DNA of 15,455 bases, from contig DCGT01000009.1 of the NCBI GenBank assembly GCA_002315315.1, forward strand, positions 1 to 15,455, in the 5' to 3' direction. The stretch is from Faecalibacterium sp. UBA1771 (GTDB lineage: Bacteria; Bacillota; Clostridia; Oscillospirales; Ruminococcaceae). Of this stretch, positions 1 to 5,716 are shown piece by piece. Positions within the stretch are counted from its first letter, which is position 1, and every line of letters starts with the position of its first letter. A program made the position numbers and the translations under genes. The notes beneath the pieces were generated by a model, which saw only the letters and a program-made list of their open reading frames with translations, was not told where the DNA came from and searched no databases.

Positions 1-830
1 GCGTTGTTCGGGTCAACGCCGAAGCTTTCCGAGCTTATAAAGACGGTACCCGATGTGCCGAGCGAAATATTGCATCTGCCCTGCCCCACCGTGCCGGTCC
101 CTATTGCGGCGGCAGCGTTGTCACCCGCGCCCGCGACAACCTTTACCGAAGCGGGAAGCCCCAGCTCCGCGGCAGCCTGCGGCAGCAGTGTCCCGACTGC
201 CTCGCTGCTCTCGAACAGCTTGGGGAGCTGCTCCTCGCGAATACCGCAGATTTCGGTCATTTCCCTGCTCCACCGGCGGTTTTTCACGTCAAGCAGCAGC
301 GTGCCCGAGGCGTCGGAATAATCGGTGCAGTGTACGCCGGTCAGAATATAGTTTATATAATCCTTCGGCAGCATTATTTTACTTATTTTGTCAAAATTCT
401 CCGGCTCGTTGTCCCTTAACCAGAGAATTTTAGGAGCGGTGAAGCCGGCAAACGCGATGTTGGCGGTATACTCGGAAAGCTTGCCCCTGCCTATGACCTC
501 ATTCAGATAATCGGTTTCCTTCTGCGTGCGCCCGTCGTTCCACAGAATGGCGGGTCGGATAACGCGGTCGCCGCTGTCAAGAATCACAAGCCCGTGCATC
601 TGTCCCGCGACGCCTATTCCCGCCACCTCATCGGCTTCAAAGCCGCGGATAAGCTCGGGAATACCCTCAAAAACCGCTTTTTTCCAATCCTGCGGATTCT
701 GCTGGCTCCAGCCGTCGGCGGGAAATTCAATGGGATATTCGCGCGAAACGATATTATAAATCCTTCCGCCGCCGTCCGTAAGCAGCAGCTTGACCGCCGA
801 GGTTCCGAGGTCGACTCCGATATACAGCAT
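1..830 (-). CDS. xylB: Xylulokinase (FGGY family), N-terminal part, cut by window edge
   Basis: ATP-dependent phosphorylation of D-xylulose to xylulose 5-phosphate in the cytoplasm, feeding the pentose phosphate pathway. About 276 residues are visible, open to the window edge; the family is usually about 490-510 residues, so slightly over half is present. It starts MLYIGVDLGTSAVK, the phosphate-binding opening of FGGY kinases. GQMHG lies at residues 76-80 and WND at 97-99, both typical of xylulokinases, followed by LPKDYI, TDYSDASGT, GAGDNAAAAIGTG and SLGTSGTVF in the expected order. The ATG at 828-830 fits the family N-terminus and has an AAAGGGAG-like ribosome site just upstream. It is transcribed away from the ireB operon; no xylose isomerase or regulator gene is visible in the window. 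The motif order makes xylulokinase much more likely than glycerol kinase or gluconokinase. Confidence 0.93.
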   Translation of the reverse strand, partial: MLYIGVDLGTSAVKLLLTDGGGRIYNIVSREYPIEFPADGWSQQNPQDWKKAVFEGIPELIRGFEADEVAGIGVAGQMHGLVILDSGDRVIRPAILWNDGRTQKETDYLNEVIGRGKLSEYTANIAFAGFTAPKILWLRDNEPENFDKISKIMLPKDYINYILTGVHCTDYSDASGTLLLDVKNRRWSREMTEICGIREEQLPKLFESSEAVGTLLPQAAAELGLPASVKVVAGAGDNAAAAIGTGTVGQGRCNISLGTSGTVFISSESFGVDPNN

Positions 831-860
831 AAGCCTCACTCCCTTTTGCCAATTGTATGT

Positions 861-889
861 ATTATACCATAATTTTTGATTTATGTATA
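861..889 (-). promoter_or_regulatory. Probable xylB promoter (extended -10)
   Basis: On the minus strand, TATAAT occupies 866-861 and is preceded by TGG, an extended -10 (TGnTATAAT). Seventeen bases further upstream is a weak -35, TATACA (889-884, 4 of 6 matches). The predicted start lies about 20-25 bases before the xylB start codon. Seen by eye only; no clear operator was identified. Confidence 0.55.
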
Positions 890-1187
890 ATTAATTTATC
901 AATCGCGGCAGATATTTGTGTAATTCTCTTTTGCCGGGCTTTGAAAAAGCAAAATTTTGTTCGTAATTTCGAGATTTTGACTGTAAAAGCAGTAAACGGC
1001 AACAGAAGAATTGGAAACTGAATTCGTAATGATGACCATTTTATATATTTTTCTTCCGAACATCAATAACTGATAACCGTATCTGTCGACAAAATACTAC
1101 TTCAACGACACCGTAATCATTATCCGGCAGACAATAGCGGGCAAAAGAGAGAATATAGATATTTTGTCATATTGCCGCCGTTTCCTC

Positions 1188-1216
1188 TTGTATTCGACTT
1201 AAAATTAGTGTATTAT
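1188..1216 (+). promoter_or_regulatory. Promoter of the ireB operon
   Basis: TTGTAT at 1188-1193 and TATTAT at 1211-1216 are separated by exactly 17 bases, a good sigma-A-type promoter. The expected start site near 1223 leaves a leader of about 27 bases carrying the GAAGGGAG ribosome site. Confidence 0.65.
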
Positions 1217-1249
1217 ATTTATAATTATATAGGCGAAGGGAGCGATTGA

Positions 1250-1495
1250 ATGTACGAACCGACTTTGACCTTTTCGCTGGCGCAGAAAAAAGAGCTCGAA
1301 ATAAAGCGTGAGCTTACCGAGGTCTACGAAGCACTCAAGGAAAAGGGTTATAATCCGGTCAACCAAATCGTCGGATACATCCTTTCGGAGGATCCGACCT
1401 ATATTACTACTCACAAAAATGCAAGAGCAAAAATGTGCAAGCTCGACCGCGATGATCTGCTTCATGCCATGGTCAGAAGCTTCGTGGGCGACTGA
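1250..1495 (+). CDS. ireB: IreB-family regulatory phosphoprotein (UPF0297/YrzL)
   Basis: Small cytoplasmic protein of 81 residues, the usual length of the IreB/YrzL (UPF0297) family. The core NPVNQIVGYILSEDPTYIT (about residues 36-54) and the following HKNARAKMCKLDRDDLL are the family hallmark. In Enterococcus faecalis, IreB is a substrate of the PASTA-domain Ser/Thr kinase IreK and affects intrinsic cephalosporin resistance. The N-terminus here (MYEPTLTFSL) has Thr5 and Thr7, which could be the equivalent phosphosites; this is inference. The ATG has GAAGGGAG upstream. It is the first gene of an apparent operon with an unknown protein and a MerR regulator. In many Firmicutes this gene sits with the Holliday-junction resolvase gene ruvX/yrrK, which is absent here. 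Confidence 0.9.
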   Translation: MYEPTLTFSLAQKKELEIKRELTEVYEALKEKGYNPVNQIVGYILSEDPTYITTHKNARAKMCKLDRDDLLHAMVRSFVGD

Positions 1496-1527
1496 GGTAT
1501 TTTATCTGTAATTGAAAGGATGATATT

Positions 1528-1836
1528 ATGACTGCGAATAGTGAAGGTTCCGCCGCGCTGACATATAAGGGTCTGCCCCTTGTGCGCTGCGGACGTGAAA
1601 TGTATTTCGGAAAACCAGAGGACAGCTATGTCGTGTTTTTACAGATTCTGTCGGTTTCCAAGGACGAGGACGGAGTCGAGGTTCCCTCCAAAATGAATGT
1701 TCAGCTTCTTTCCAACGACCGCTCGCTCAGCGCAAGAGCGAGAATAGTAAAGCAGGGTGAGCGTTCCGGTCTCTATGAGGCTTTGGATATCGGCTACATT
1801 TGGCTGCAGCGTGCTTTATCCGAAAAAGCCGGTTAA
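1528..1836 (+). CDS. Conserved-looking protein of unknown function, 102 aa
   Basis: I do not recognise a named family. The 102-residue product is probably cytoplasmic: no signal peptide or membrane segment. Readable features are YKGLPLVRCGREMYFG (about residues 13-28), a beta-rich middle (YVVFLQILSVSKDEDGVEV, MNVQLLS), a basic stretch SARARIVKQGERSG and a hydrophobic C-terminal helix (ALDIGYIWLQRAL). Cys21 is the only cysteine. The start is supported by AAAGGATG upstream, and it sits 32 bases after ireB with no terminator between, so it is probably co-transcribed. Codon use resembles its neighbours. The link to ireB suggests, but does not show, a role in the same kinase/cell-envelope pathway. 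Confidence 0.75.
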   Translation: MTANSEGSAALTYKGLPLVRCGREMYFGKPEDSYVVFLQILSVSKDEDGVEVPSKMNVQLLSNDRSLSARARIVKQGERSGLYEALDIGYIWLQRALSEKAG

Positions 1837-1867
1837 TTTTTGTCAGTTCCGTAAGGCGGTGAACATA

Positions 1868-2251
1868 ATGACAATAGCGCAGGTCAGCAAGCAATACGAT
1901 ATTTCTGCCGATACACTGCGATACTACGAGCGAATCGGATTAATGCCTGCTGTTACGCGCAATGCATCAGGCAACCGCGACTACACCGAATTCGAATGCA
2001 ACTGGATAGAATATATCAAGTGTATGCGCACTGCGGGTGTTTCAATAGAAACTTTGACGGAATATATCAGGCTGTTTCGTGAAAATCCCGACGGCACTGC
2101 CGATCTGCGCAAGGCTCTGCTTGTAGAACAGCGCGCGCAGATTGCCGCAAAAATCAAGGAGCTGCAAAATATTGCAGATAAGCTTGATACGAAGTTAGAT
2201 GTTTTCGAGTCGGTAATGCTCAAAAACGAACAAAAGCTCATAAGCAGATAA
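1868..2251 (+). CDS. MerR-family transcriptional regulator
   Basis: DNA-binding regulator of 127 residues. The MerR winged helix is clear: MTIAQVSKQYDISADTLRYY (1-20), ERIGLMP (21-27), then the wing with GNRDY (35-39), followed by WIEYIKCMRTAGVSIETL and a C-terminal dimerisation coiled coil (about 80-120, EQRAQIAAKIKELQNIADKL). The overall look is that of the AdhR/YfmP-type subgroup rather than metal sensors: cysteines occur only at 44 and 52 and there is no metal-binding C-terminal cysteine pair. An earlier ATG at 1757 is in frame but would overlap the preceding gene and add non-MerR residues; the ATG at 1868, with AAGGCGGTG before it, fits the domain start. Only 31 bases separate it from the upstream gene, so it is the last gene of the ireB operon. 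The effector and target are unknown. Confidence 0.88.
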   Translation: MTIAQVSKQYDISADTLRYYERIGLMPAVTRNASGNRDYTEFECNWIEYIKCMRTAGVSIETLTEYIRLFRENPDGTADLRKALLVEQRAQIAAKIKELQNIADKLDTKLDVFESVMLKNEQKLISR

Positions 2252-2283
2252 CTCAATCAAGGCGGATTTCCGCCATACAAAGA

Positions 2284-2321
2284 CATCGCATAACGCCGAG
2301 TGCGCTATGCGATGCTTTTTT
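2284..2321 (+). terminator. Rho-independent terminator of the ireB-merR operon
   Basis: Thirteen-base arms at 2284-2296 (CATCGCATAACGC) and 2302-2314 (GCGCTATGCGATG) pair with one A-C mismatch around the loop CGAGT and run into TTTTTT (2316-2321). Read on the minus strand the mismatch becomes a G-U wobble, so the hairpin may also end convergent hflX transcripts, although the U-tract on that side is poor (TCTTTGTA). The hflX stop codon lies within the plus-strand U-tract. Confidence 0.85.
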
Positions 2322-3570
2322 ATTTCTGCCTATCGATATCATATTCAAGTATACGATTATATACCGTTCTGTCTATGGTGACCTCGATATTCAAACCCCT
2401 GTCGGTATATTCCTCGGATATAACATTCCCTTTTTCGCGAATAAGCGGAAGCAATGACAGTTTATCGAACGGAATCAAGAGCCTGCACCGTATAACTCTC
2501 TCCGACAGCTTGGATGATATTGTTTGACACAGCTTGTCAAGCCCGAAGCCTGTCTTAGCGGAAACGGCTATTCCGGGCAGAGCGGCGTAGGTGTCAATCA
2601 TATCACATTTGTTAAACACGGTAATTTGAGGAATATCGGCACATTTCATCTCGTCTATGATTTCATCGGCAACCTGAAGCTGATGCTGCCACTCATCGGT
2701 CGATGCATCGGTGACCTTCAAAATCAAATCCGCTCCCGCCATCTCCTCAAGCGTCGACTTAAACGCATCGACAAGCGTATGCGGCAGACGGCTGACGAAG
2801 CCGACGGTGTCTATCATTACTACCTGCTGTAAATCTCCGACCGAAAGGCGGCGCACGGTAGGGTCAAGTGTGGCAAACAGCTTATCCTGCGCCAAAACCT
2901 CCGACCCTGTCATCGCATTGAGCAACGAGGATTTTCCGACATTGGTATATCCCACCAGCGCAACGACGGGTATATTTCCCTTTTTGCGGCGTTCCCTTGT
3001 CAATGCACGCCGCTCCTCAAGCTCATCAAGACGCTTGCGGAGTGTTTCGATTCTGCTCCTTATGTGTCGGCGATCGGTTTCGAGCTTACTCTCGCCCGGA
3101 CCTCTCGTTCCTATGCCTGCTCCGAGTCTCGACAATACAAGACCTTCACCCATAATGTGAAGCAGACGGTTTCGGTACTGCGCCAGCTCGACTTGAAGCT
3201 TGCCCTCCGCAGTGACGGCGTGACGGGCAAAAATATCGAGAATAAGCGTAGTGCGGTCAACCACGTCGATTTCGATAATGCGCTCGATATTCCTTGCCTT
3301 TGCGGCGCTCAATTCATCGTCGACAATCAATATATCGGCGTCGAGACGCTTGGCAAGCTCCTTCATTTCAAATACCTTTCCCTCTCCGAAATAGTATTTC
3401 GAGTCGGGACGTTCACGGTTCTGAACAACCTCGCAGACAACCTCAGCACCTGCGGTATCGCAAAGCGCACGAAGCTCGGACAGTGACGCCTCAACGTCGT
3501 ACTCTCCGGTATCAATAGCGGCGATTATCGCTCTTTCCGGGCGTTCAATGTTATTTTCCGATTCCGACAT
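2320..3570 (-). CDS. hflX: GTPase HflX
   Basis: Ribosome-associated GTPase that binds the 50S subunit and helps rescue or split stalled ribosomes under stress. The protein has 416 residues, normal for the family. The N-terminal HflX domain contains YYFGEGKV (59-66) and the helical linker GTRGPGESKLETDRR (154-168). The GTPase motifs are complete: G1 GYTNVGKSS (207-215), switch I LDPT (235-238), G3 DTVGF (254-258), G4 NKCD (320-323) and G5 SAK (337-339). The open frame extends upstream to 3669, but those extra residues do not look like HflX and the region holds a promoter. The ATG at 3568-3570 has GGAG about ten bases upstream and is the better start. It is a single-gene unit, convergent with merR and divergent from the dapF-like gene. 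Confidence 0.95.
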   Translation of the reverse strand: MSESENNIERPERAIIAAIDTGEYDVEASLSELRALCDTAGAEVVCEVVQNRERPDSKYYFGEGKVFEMKELAKRLDADILIVDDELSAAKARNIERIIEIDVVDRTTLILDIFARHAVTAEGKLQVELAQYRNRLLHIMGEGLVLSRLGAGIGTRGPGESKLETDRRHIRSRIETLRKRLDELEERRALTRERRKKGNIPVVALVGYTNVGKSSLLNAMTGSEVLAQDKLFATLDPTVRRLSVGDLQQVVMIDTVGFVSRLPHTLVDAFKSTLEEMAGADLILKVTDASTDEWQHQLQVADEIIDEMKCADIPQITVFNKCDMIDTYAALPGIAVSAKTGFGLDKLCQTISSKLSERVIRCRLLIPFDKLSLLPLIREKGNVISEEYTDRGLNIEVTIDRTVYNRILEYDIDRQK

Positions 3571-3634
3571 ATCATTTCTCCGTTTCGGTGCGGTCACAGT
3601 CTGCCGCCGAAATATTGTAGTAATTCTCAATGAT

Positions 3635-3662
3635 ATTATATCATACGCCGCAAGTTGTAAAC
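3635..3662 (-). promoter_or_regulatory. Probable hflX promoter (extended -10)
   Basis: On the minus strand TATAAT (3640-3635) is preceded by TGA, giving an extended -10. TGTTTA lies 17 bases upstream as a weak -35. Transcription would start near 3628, about 58 bases before the hflX start codon. Confidence 0.55.
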
Positions 3663-3689
3663 ATTCCATATATTTTTGCAGATAGTTAT

Positions 3690-3725
3690 TGTAATTTTAT
3701 TATATTGTTATATAATAAAATTACA
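3690..3725. repeat. Perfect AT-rich inverted repeat, 16-bp arms
   Basis: TGTAATTTTATTATAT at 3690-3705 is the exact reverse complement of ATATAATAAAATTACA at 3710-3725, with loop TGTT. Each strand carries a TATAAT. On the plus strand TTGTAA (3689-3694) with TATAAT (3711-3716) at 16-base spacing makes a possible promoter for the dapF-like gene. It could be an operator or a symmetric two-way promoter. It lacks the GC stem and trailing T run of a terminator. Confidence 0.6.
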
Positions 3726-3848
3726 TACTTCAACTTGAGCAATGATCCGTCCCGTAAAAGCTTTGATAATCTTGACTAAAACTTTATTTTCTCCAATACA
3801 GAACTGTACAGAAAAAACGTTTTGTTCATAAATATAAGGCGGTGCAGA

Positions 3849-4676
3849 ATGGATATTGAATTTGTCAAAATGCAGATCGGCGGCAGCGACGGTATTTATA
3901 TTGATTTCACCGACCGCCGCGCGGCTTTTAAGCCGGAAAATGCTGTTCGGCTGTGCAACCGAAGCTTCGGAATAGGTGCTGATTGCGTTACGATAATGAG
4001 GACGAGCAGTCGCGCCGACGTCAAAATGACCGCTTACCGTAATGACGGAAGTATGATTCCGCTTTATGCCGATGGTATTTTGTGCATCGGCAAGCTGTTT
4101 GCCGAGAAAAAGGACAGCTTGCCTTCAAATGTTTCGGTCGAGACCGAATACGGAGTTATGCATATACATCTGAGCAACGAGGGTAAAGCCGTCGGAGATG
4201 CAACCGTTGACCTCGGCAATCCGAGCTTCCGAAACGACCTGTCAAGCGTTGTCGACGGCGGTACGGTGCTGACGGCGGCAGAGCAAAGATTTTCGGCTTT
4301 TGACGTTTCTCTAGGCTGTCGTCACAGGGTACTGTTCTGCAAAGATGTGGCGTCTATTGATATAGACCGAATATGCACTGAGCTGTCGGGAATTGAACCG
4401 ACAGAAGCTGACTGCCGTTTTGTTTTCACAGAGACCGTTGCGGACAACACGTTTCTTGCGAGGGCGTGGACAAAAAATGTCGGTGAACTGTCGGCAGACG
4501 GTACCTCCGCCTGCTGTATCAATGTTGCGGCGGCTCAGACAGGGCGCACCGCACGCAAAAACGAAATATATACATATTTCAAAAACGGCACGTTCAAATC
4601 TCACTGGACGAATTCGGGCAATATTCTGCTGACTGCGACAGCATCCGAAATATACAGAGGAACAGTTAAAATTTAA
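3849..4676 (+). CDS. DapF-fold protein lacking both catalytic cysteines (diaminopimelate epimerase-like)
   Basis: The 275-residue product has DapF length and framework: FVKMQ (5-9), FGIGAD (40-45), NDGS (65-68), LGNPS (122-126) and TSACCINVAA (219-228). True DapF isomerises LL- to meso-diaminopimelate with two cysteines, one in an MCGNG-type motif and one in an ACGTG-type motif. Here these are PLYADG (71-76), with Tyr73, and SADGTSA (215-221), with Asp217. Other substrate-binding positions also differ: GND becomes GSD (12-14), GNPH becomes GCRH (156-159), and the YERG before GE becomes WTKN (207-210). The frame is intact and full length, so this is not a decaying pseudogene by appearance. The ATG at 3849 follows AAGGCGGTG; a further in-frame ATG at 3822 adds only nine poorly supported residues. 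Probably a pseudoenzyme, or an enzyme with different chemistry; ligand unknown. Confidence 0.82.
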   Translation: MDIEFVKMQIGGSDGIYIDFTDRRAAFKPENAVRLCNRSFGIGADCVTIMRTSSRADVKMTAYRNDGSMIPLYADGILCIGKLFAEKKDSLPSNVSVETEYGVMHIHLSNEGKAVGDATVDLGNPSFRNDLSSVVDGGTVLTAAEQRFSAFDVSLGCRHRVLFCKDVASIDIDRICTELSGIEPTEADCRFVFTETVADNTFLARAWTKNVGELSADGTSACCINVAAAQTGRTARKNEIYTYFKNGTFKSHWTNSGNILLTATASEIYRGTVKI

Positions 4677-4680
4677 CCGA

Positions 4681-4709
4681 TTGACCTTTGACCGATTTTA
4701 TATTAAAAT
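4681..4709 (+). promoter_or_regulatory. Probable promoter of the zinc-ribbon protein gene
   Basis: TTGACC at 4681-4686 and TAAAAT at 4704-4709 are 17 bases apart, starting five bases after the dapF-like stop codon. The TTGACC repeats directly at 4688-4693. No terminator precedes it, so read-through from the dapF-like gene is also possible. Confidence 0.6.
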
Positions 4710-4745
4710 ATCACTGTAAATAAATCACATTTACGGAGGTTAGTT

Positions 4746-5285
4746 ATGATTTGTAATAAATGCAACGCTTCAATACCCGATGATTCGTCGTTCTGCCCCG
4801 CCTGCGGCTCACCGATAGAACGCCATGAGGAACAGCAGGCATACATTCCCATTCAAACGGTTCAGCCGACATATATCCCCGTTCAGCCGACCATGCCACC
4901 GCAGATGATGACGTCGTATGCTCCTGTTCCCGTAAACGAGAACAGCAAGATGAACTGGGCGGCGATTACCGGATTTATTCTGTCGCTCATCGCTCTTTGT
5001 TCCTTCTGGCTCGGTCTTATTCCCTTTATCTTTGCCGTTACGGGTCTGATATTTTCCATTCTCGGAGCTAAGAGTGATAAAAAGGGTCTTGCTATTGCCG
5101 GTATAGTCATCTCCGTTGTTGCTATGGTTATTGCCGTTGCCGTCGTTTTTCTGGCGCTCGGCACCTTCCGCTATCTTACCAACAATCCCGATATCTTTAG
5201 CGGATACGCCGATGAATTCGAGCGTGCGTTTGATGAGTTCGAGGATGCATTCGACGGTTTGCGTCTGCCCGTTTTATTCAAATAA
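4746..5285 (+). CDS. Zinc-ribbon membrane protein with DUF4190-like region
   Basis: A 179-residue protein of unknown function. The N-terminus is a zinc ribbon with Cys3, Cys6, Cys17 and Cys20 (CNKC...CPACG). A Pro/Gln/Tyr-rich linker follows (about 33-65, with repeats of YIPIQTVQPT/YIPVQPTMPP type). Hydrophobic segments at about 71-107, probably a hairpin, and 114-141 resemble the DUF4190 membrane region, including GLAIAGIVIS. The tail (153-170) is acidic and aromatic, with FERAFDEFEDAFDG. The ribosome site CGGAGG lies just before the ATG. It has its own promoter and a strong terminator, so it is likely a single-gene unit. Such fusions are common in Firmicutes, and their role is not established. 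Confidence 0.85.
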   Translation: MICNKCNASIPDDSSFCPACGSPIERHEEQQAYIPIQTVQPTYIPVQPTMPPQMMTSYAPVPVNENSKMNWAAITGFILSLIALCSFWLGLIPFIFAVTGLIFSILGAKSDKKGLAIAGIVISVVAMVIAVAVVFLALGTFRYLTNNPDIFSGYADEFERAFDEFEDAFDGLRLPVLFK

Positions 5286-5293
5286 AAATTTTC

Positions 5294-5334
5294 AAGAAGT
5301 CCTTCCGTACAAACAACGGGAGGACTTCTTTTGA
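5294..5334 (+). terminator. Rho-independent terminator after the zinc-ribbon gene
   Basis: Arms of 15 bases at 5294-5308 (AAGAAGTCCTTCCGT) and 5316-5330 (ACGGGAGGACTTCTT) pair fully with one U-G wobble, loop ACAAACA. The 3' arm runs into a short TTTT tract. It separates this gene from the T-box promoter. Confidence 0.85.
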
Positions 5335-5370
5335 AATTTAAATAATTATTCAAGCTTTGTGCAATTTCTG

Positions 5371-5399
5371 TTGACAAAACCGCAATTTTGAGATAATAT
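5371..5399 (+). promoter_or_regulatory. Promoter of the T-box leader
   Basis: A consensus -35, TTGACA at 5371-5376, and TAATAT at 5394-5399 with 17-base spacing. Initiation is expected near 5406, about 12 bases before the first T-box pairing strand. Confidence 0.8.
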
Positions 5400-5410
5400 T
5401 TGAATATAGC

Positions 5411-5700
5411 TTTTAAATGCTTTGATAGGGACAGTGTGCTTACCTCAGCGAGCTTCAGAGAGCCGTCGGTCGGTGAAAGGCGGTGCCGCAGGTCAGCTTC
5501 TATCACCCTTGAGCAGTCGGCTGAAAGACTCATTACCGATTCAAATTGCTTCGGTAGGGTCAAATAGGCTTGAACGTCGCCCTGCGTTAAAGGGAGCGCA
5601 TTGGCTGATGCGTGTGAGTGATTCCGGTTTTCGGAATAATTTGGGTGGTACCGCGGAGATTACGTCTTCGTCCCATAGTGGGGCGAGGGCTATTTTTATT
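5411..5700 (+). ncRNA. T-box riboswitch leader, best read as isoleucine-specific
   Basis: Binds a specific uncharged tRNA and switches from terminator to antiterminator. Stem I: TGCT (5418-5421) pairs AGCA (5512-5515); a K-turn-like TTGAT/TGAG; AGGG (5427-5430) pairs CCCT (5506-5509); GCTTACCT (5438-5445) pairs AGGTCAGC (5490-5497). AGAGAG (5457-5462) and the distal loop GGTGAAA (5472-5478) match the conserved parts. Stem III is TACCGA/TCGGTA (5534-5556). The T-box sequence GGGTGGTACCGCGG is at 5643-5656. By position, directly before A plus the CCCT strand, the specifier is ATC (5502-5504), isoleucine. The TGGT bulge fits a tRNA ending ACCA, as tRNA-Ile does. The specifier loop is atypical (AGTG and TCT instead of AGTA and GAA), so TTC (Phe), CTA (Leu) or TAT (Tyr) cannot be excluded. 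The T-box class is near certain; specificity is about 55%. Confidence 0.93.
5664..5698 (+). terminator. Regulatory terminator of the T-box
   Basis: GTCTTCGTCCC (5664-5674) pairs GGGGCGAGGGC (5680-5690) over 11 bp with three G-U wobbles, loop ATAGT, followed by TATTTTTATTT. The left arm is also the partner of the T-box sequence at 5643-5656 in the antiterminator, so the two folds exclude each other, as expected for this class. Confidence 0.88.
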
Positions 5701-5716
5701 TGCGAGGTTTTTAAAT

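Larger units (their letters stand above)
831..1249. other. Intergenic region between divergent xylB and ireB
   Basis: A 419-base stretch between divergently transcribed genes. It holds the xylB promoter at its left end and the ireB promoter at its right end. The middle (about 890-1185) is AT-rich with stop codons in all frames. I found no convincing open frame, strong hairpin or tRNA-like fold. A regulator site for xylose control could be here but I cannot identify one. Confidence 0.6.

Noticed and set aside
53..433. Plus-strand open frames across the first 870 bases
   Set aside because: The minus strand encodes a clear xylulokinase; the plus frames are its shadows.
1757..1867. Longer N-terminus for the MerR regulator
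   Set aside because: It would overlap the preceding gene by 80 bases and the residues are not part of the MerR domain.
3571..3669. Longer N-terminus for HflX
   Set aside because: The added residues are not HflX-like and cover the likely promoter; the ATG at 3570 has a GGAG site.
3849..4676. Annotating this gene as functional dapF
   Set aside because: Length and framework match, but both catalytic cysteines and several substrate residues are absent, so the gene symbol would mislead.
5618..5716. Longer N-terminus for the acyl-CoA synthetase from an upstream ATG
   Set aside because: The extra codons lie within the T-box antiterminator/terminator and encode residues unrelated to the family; the ATG at 5717 has a ribosome site.
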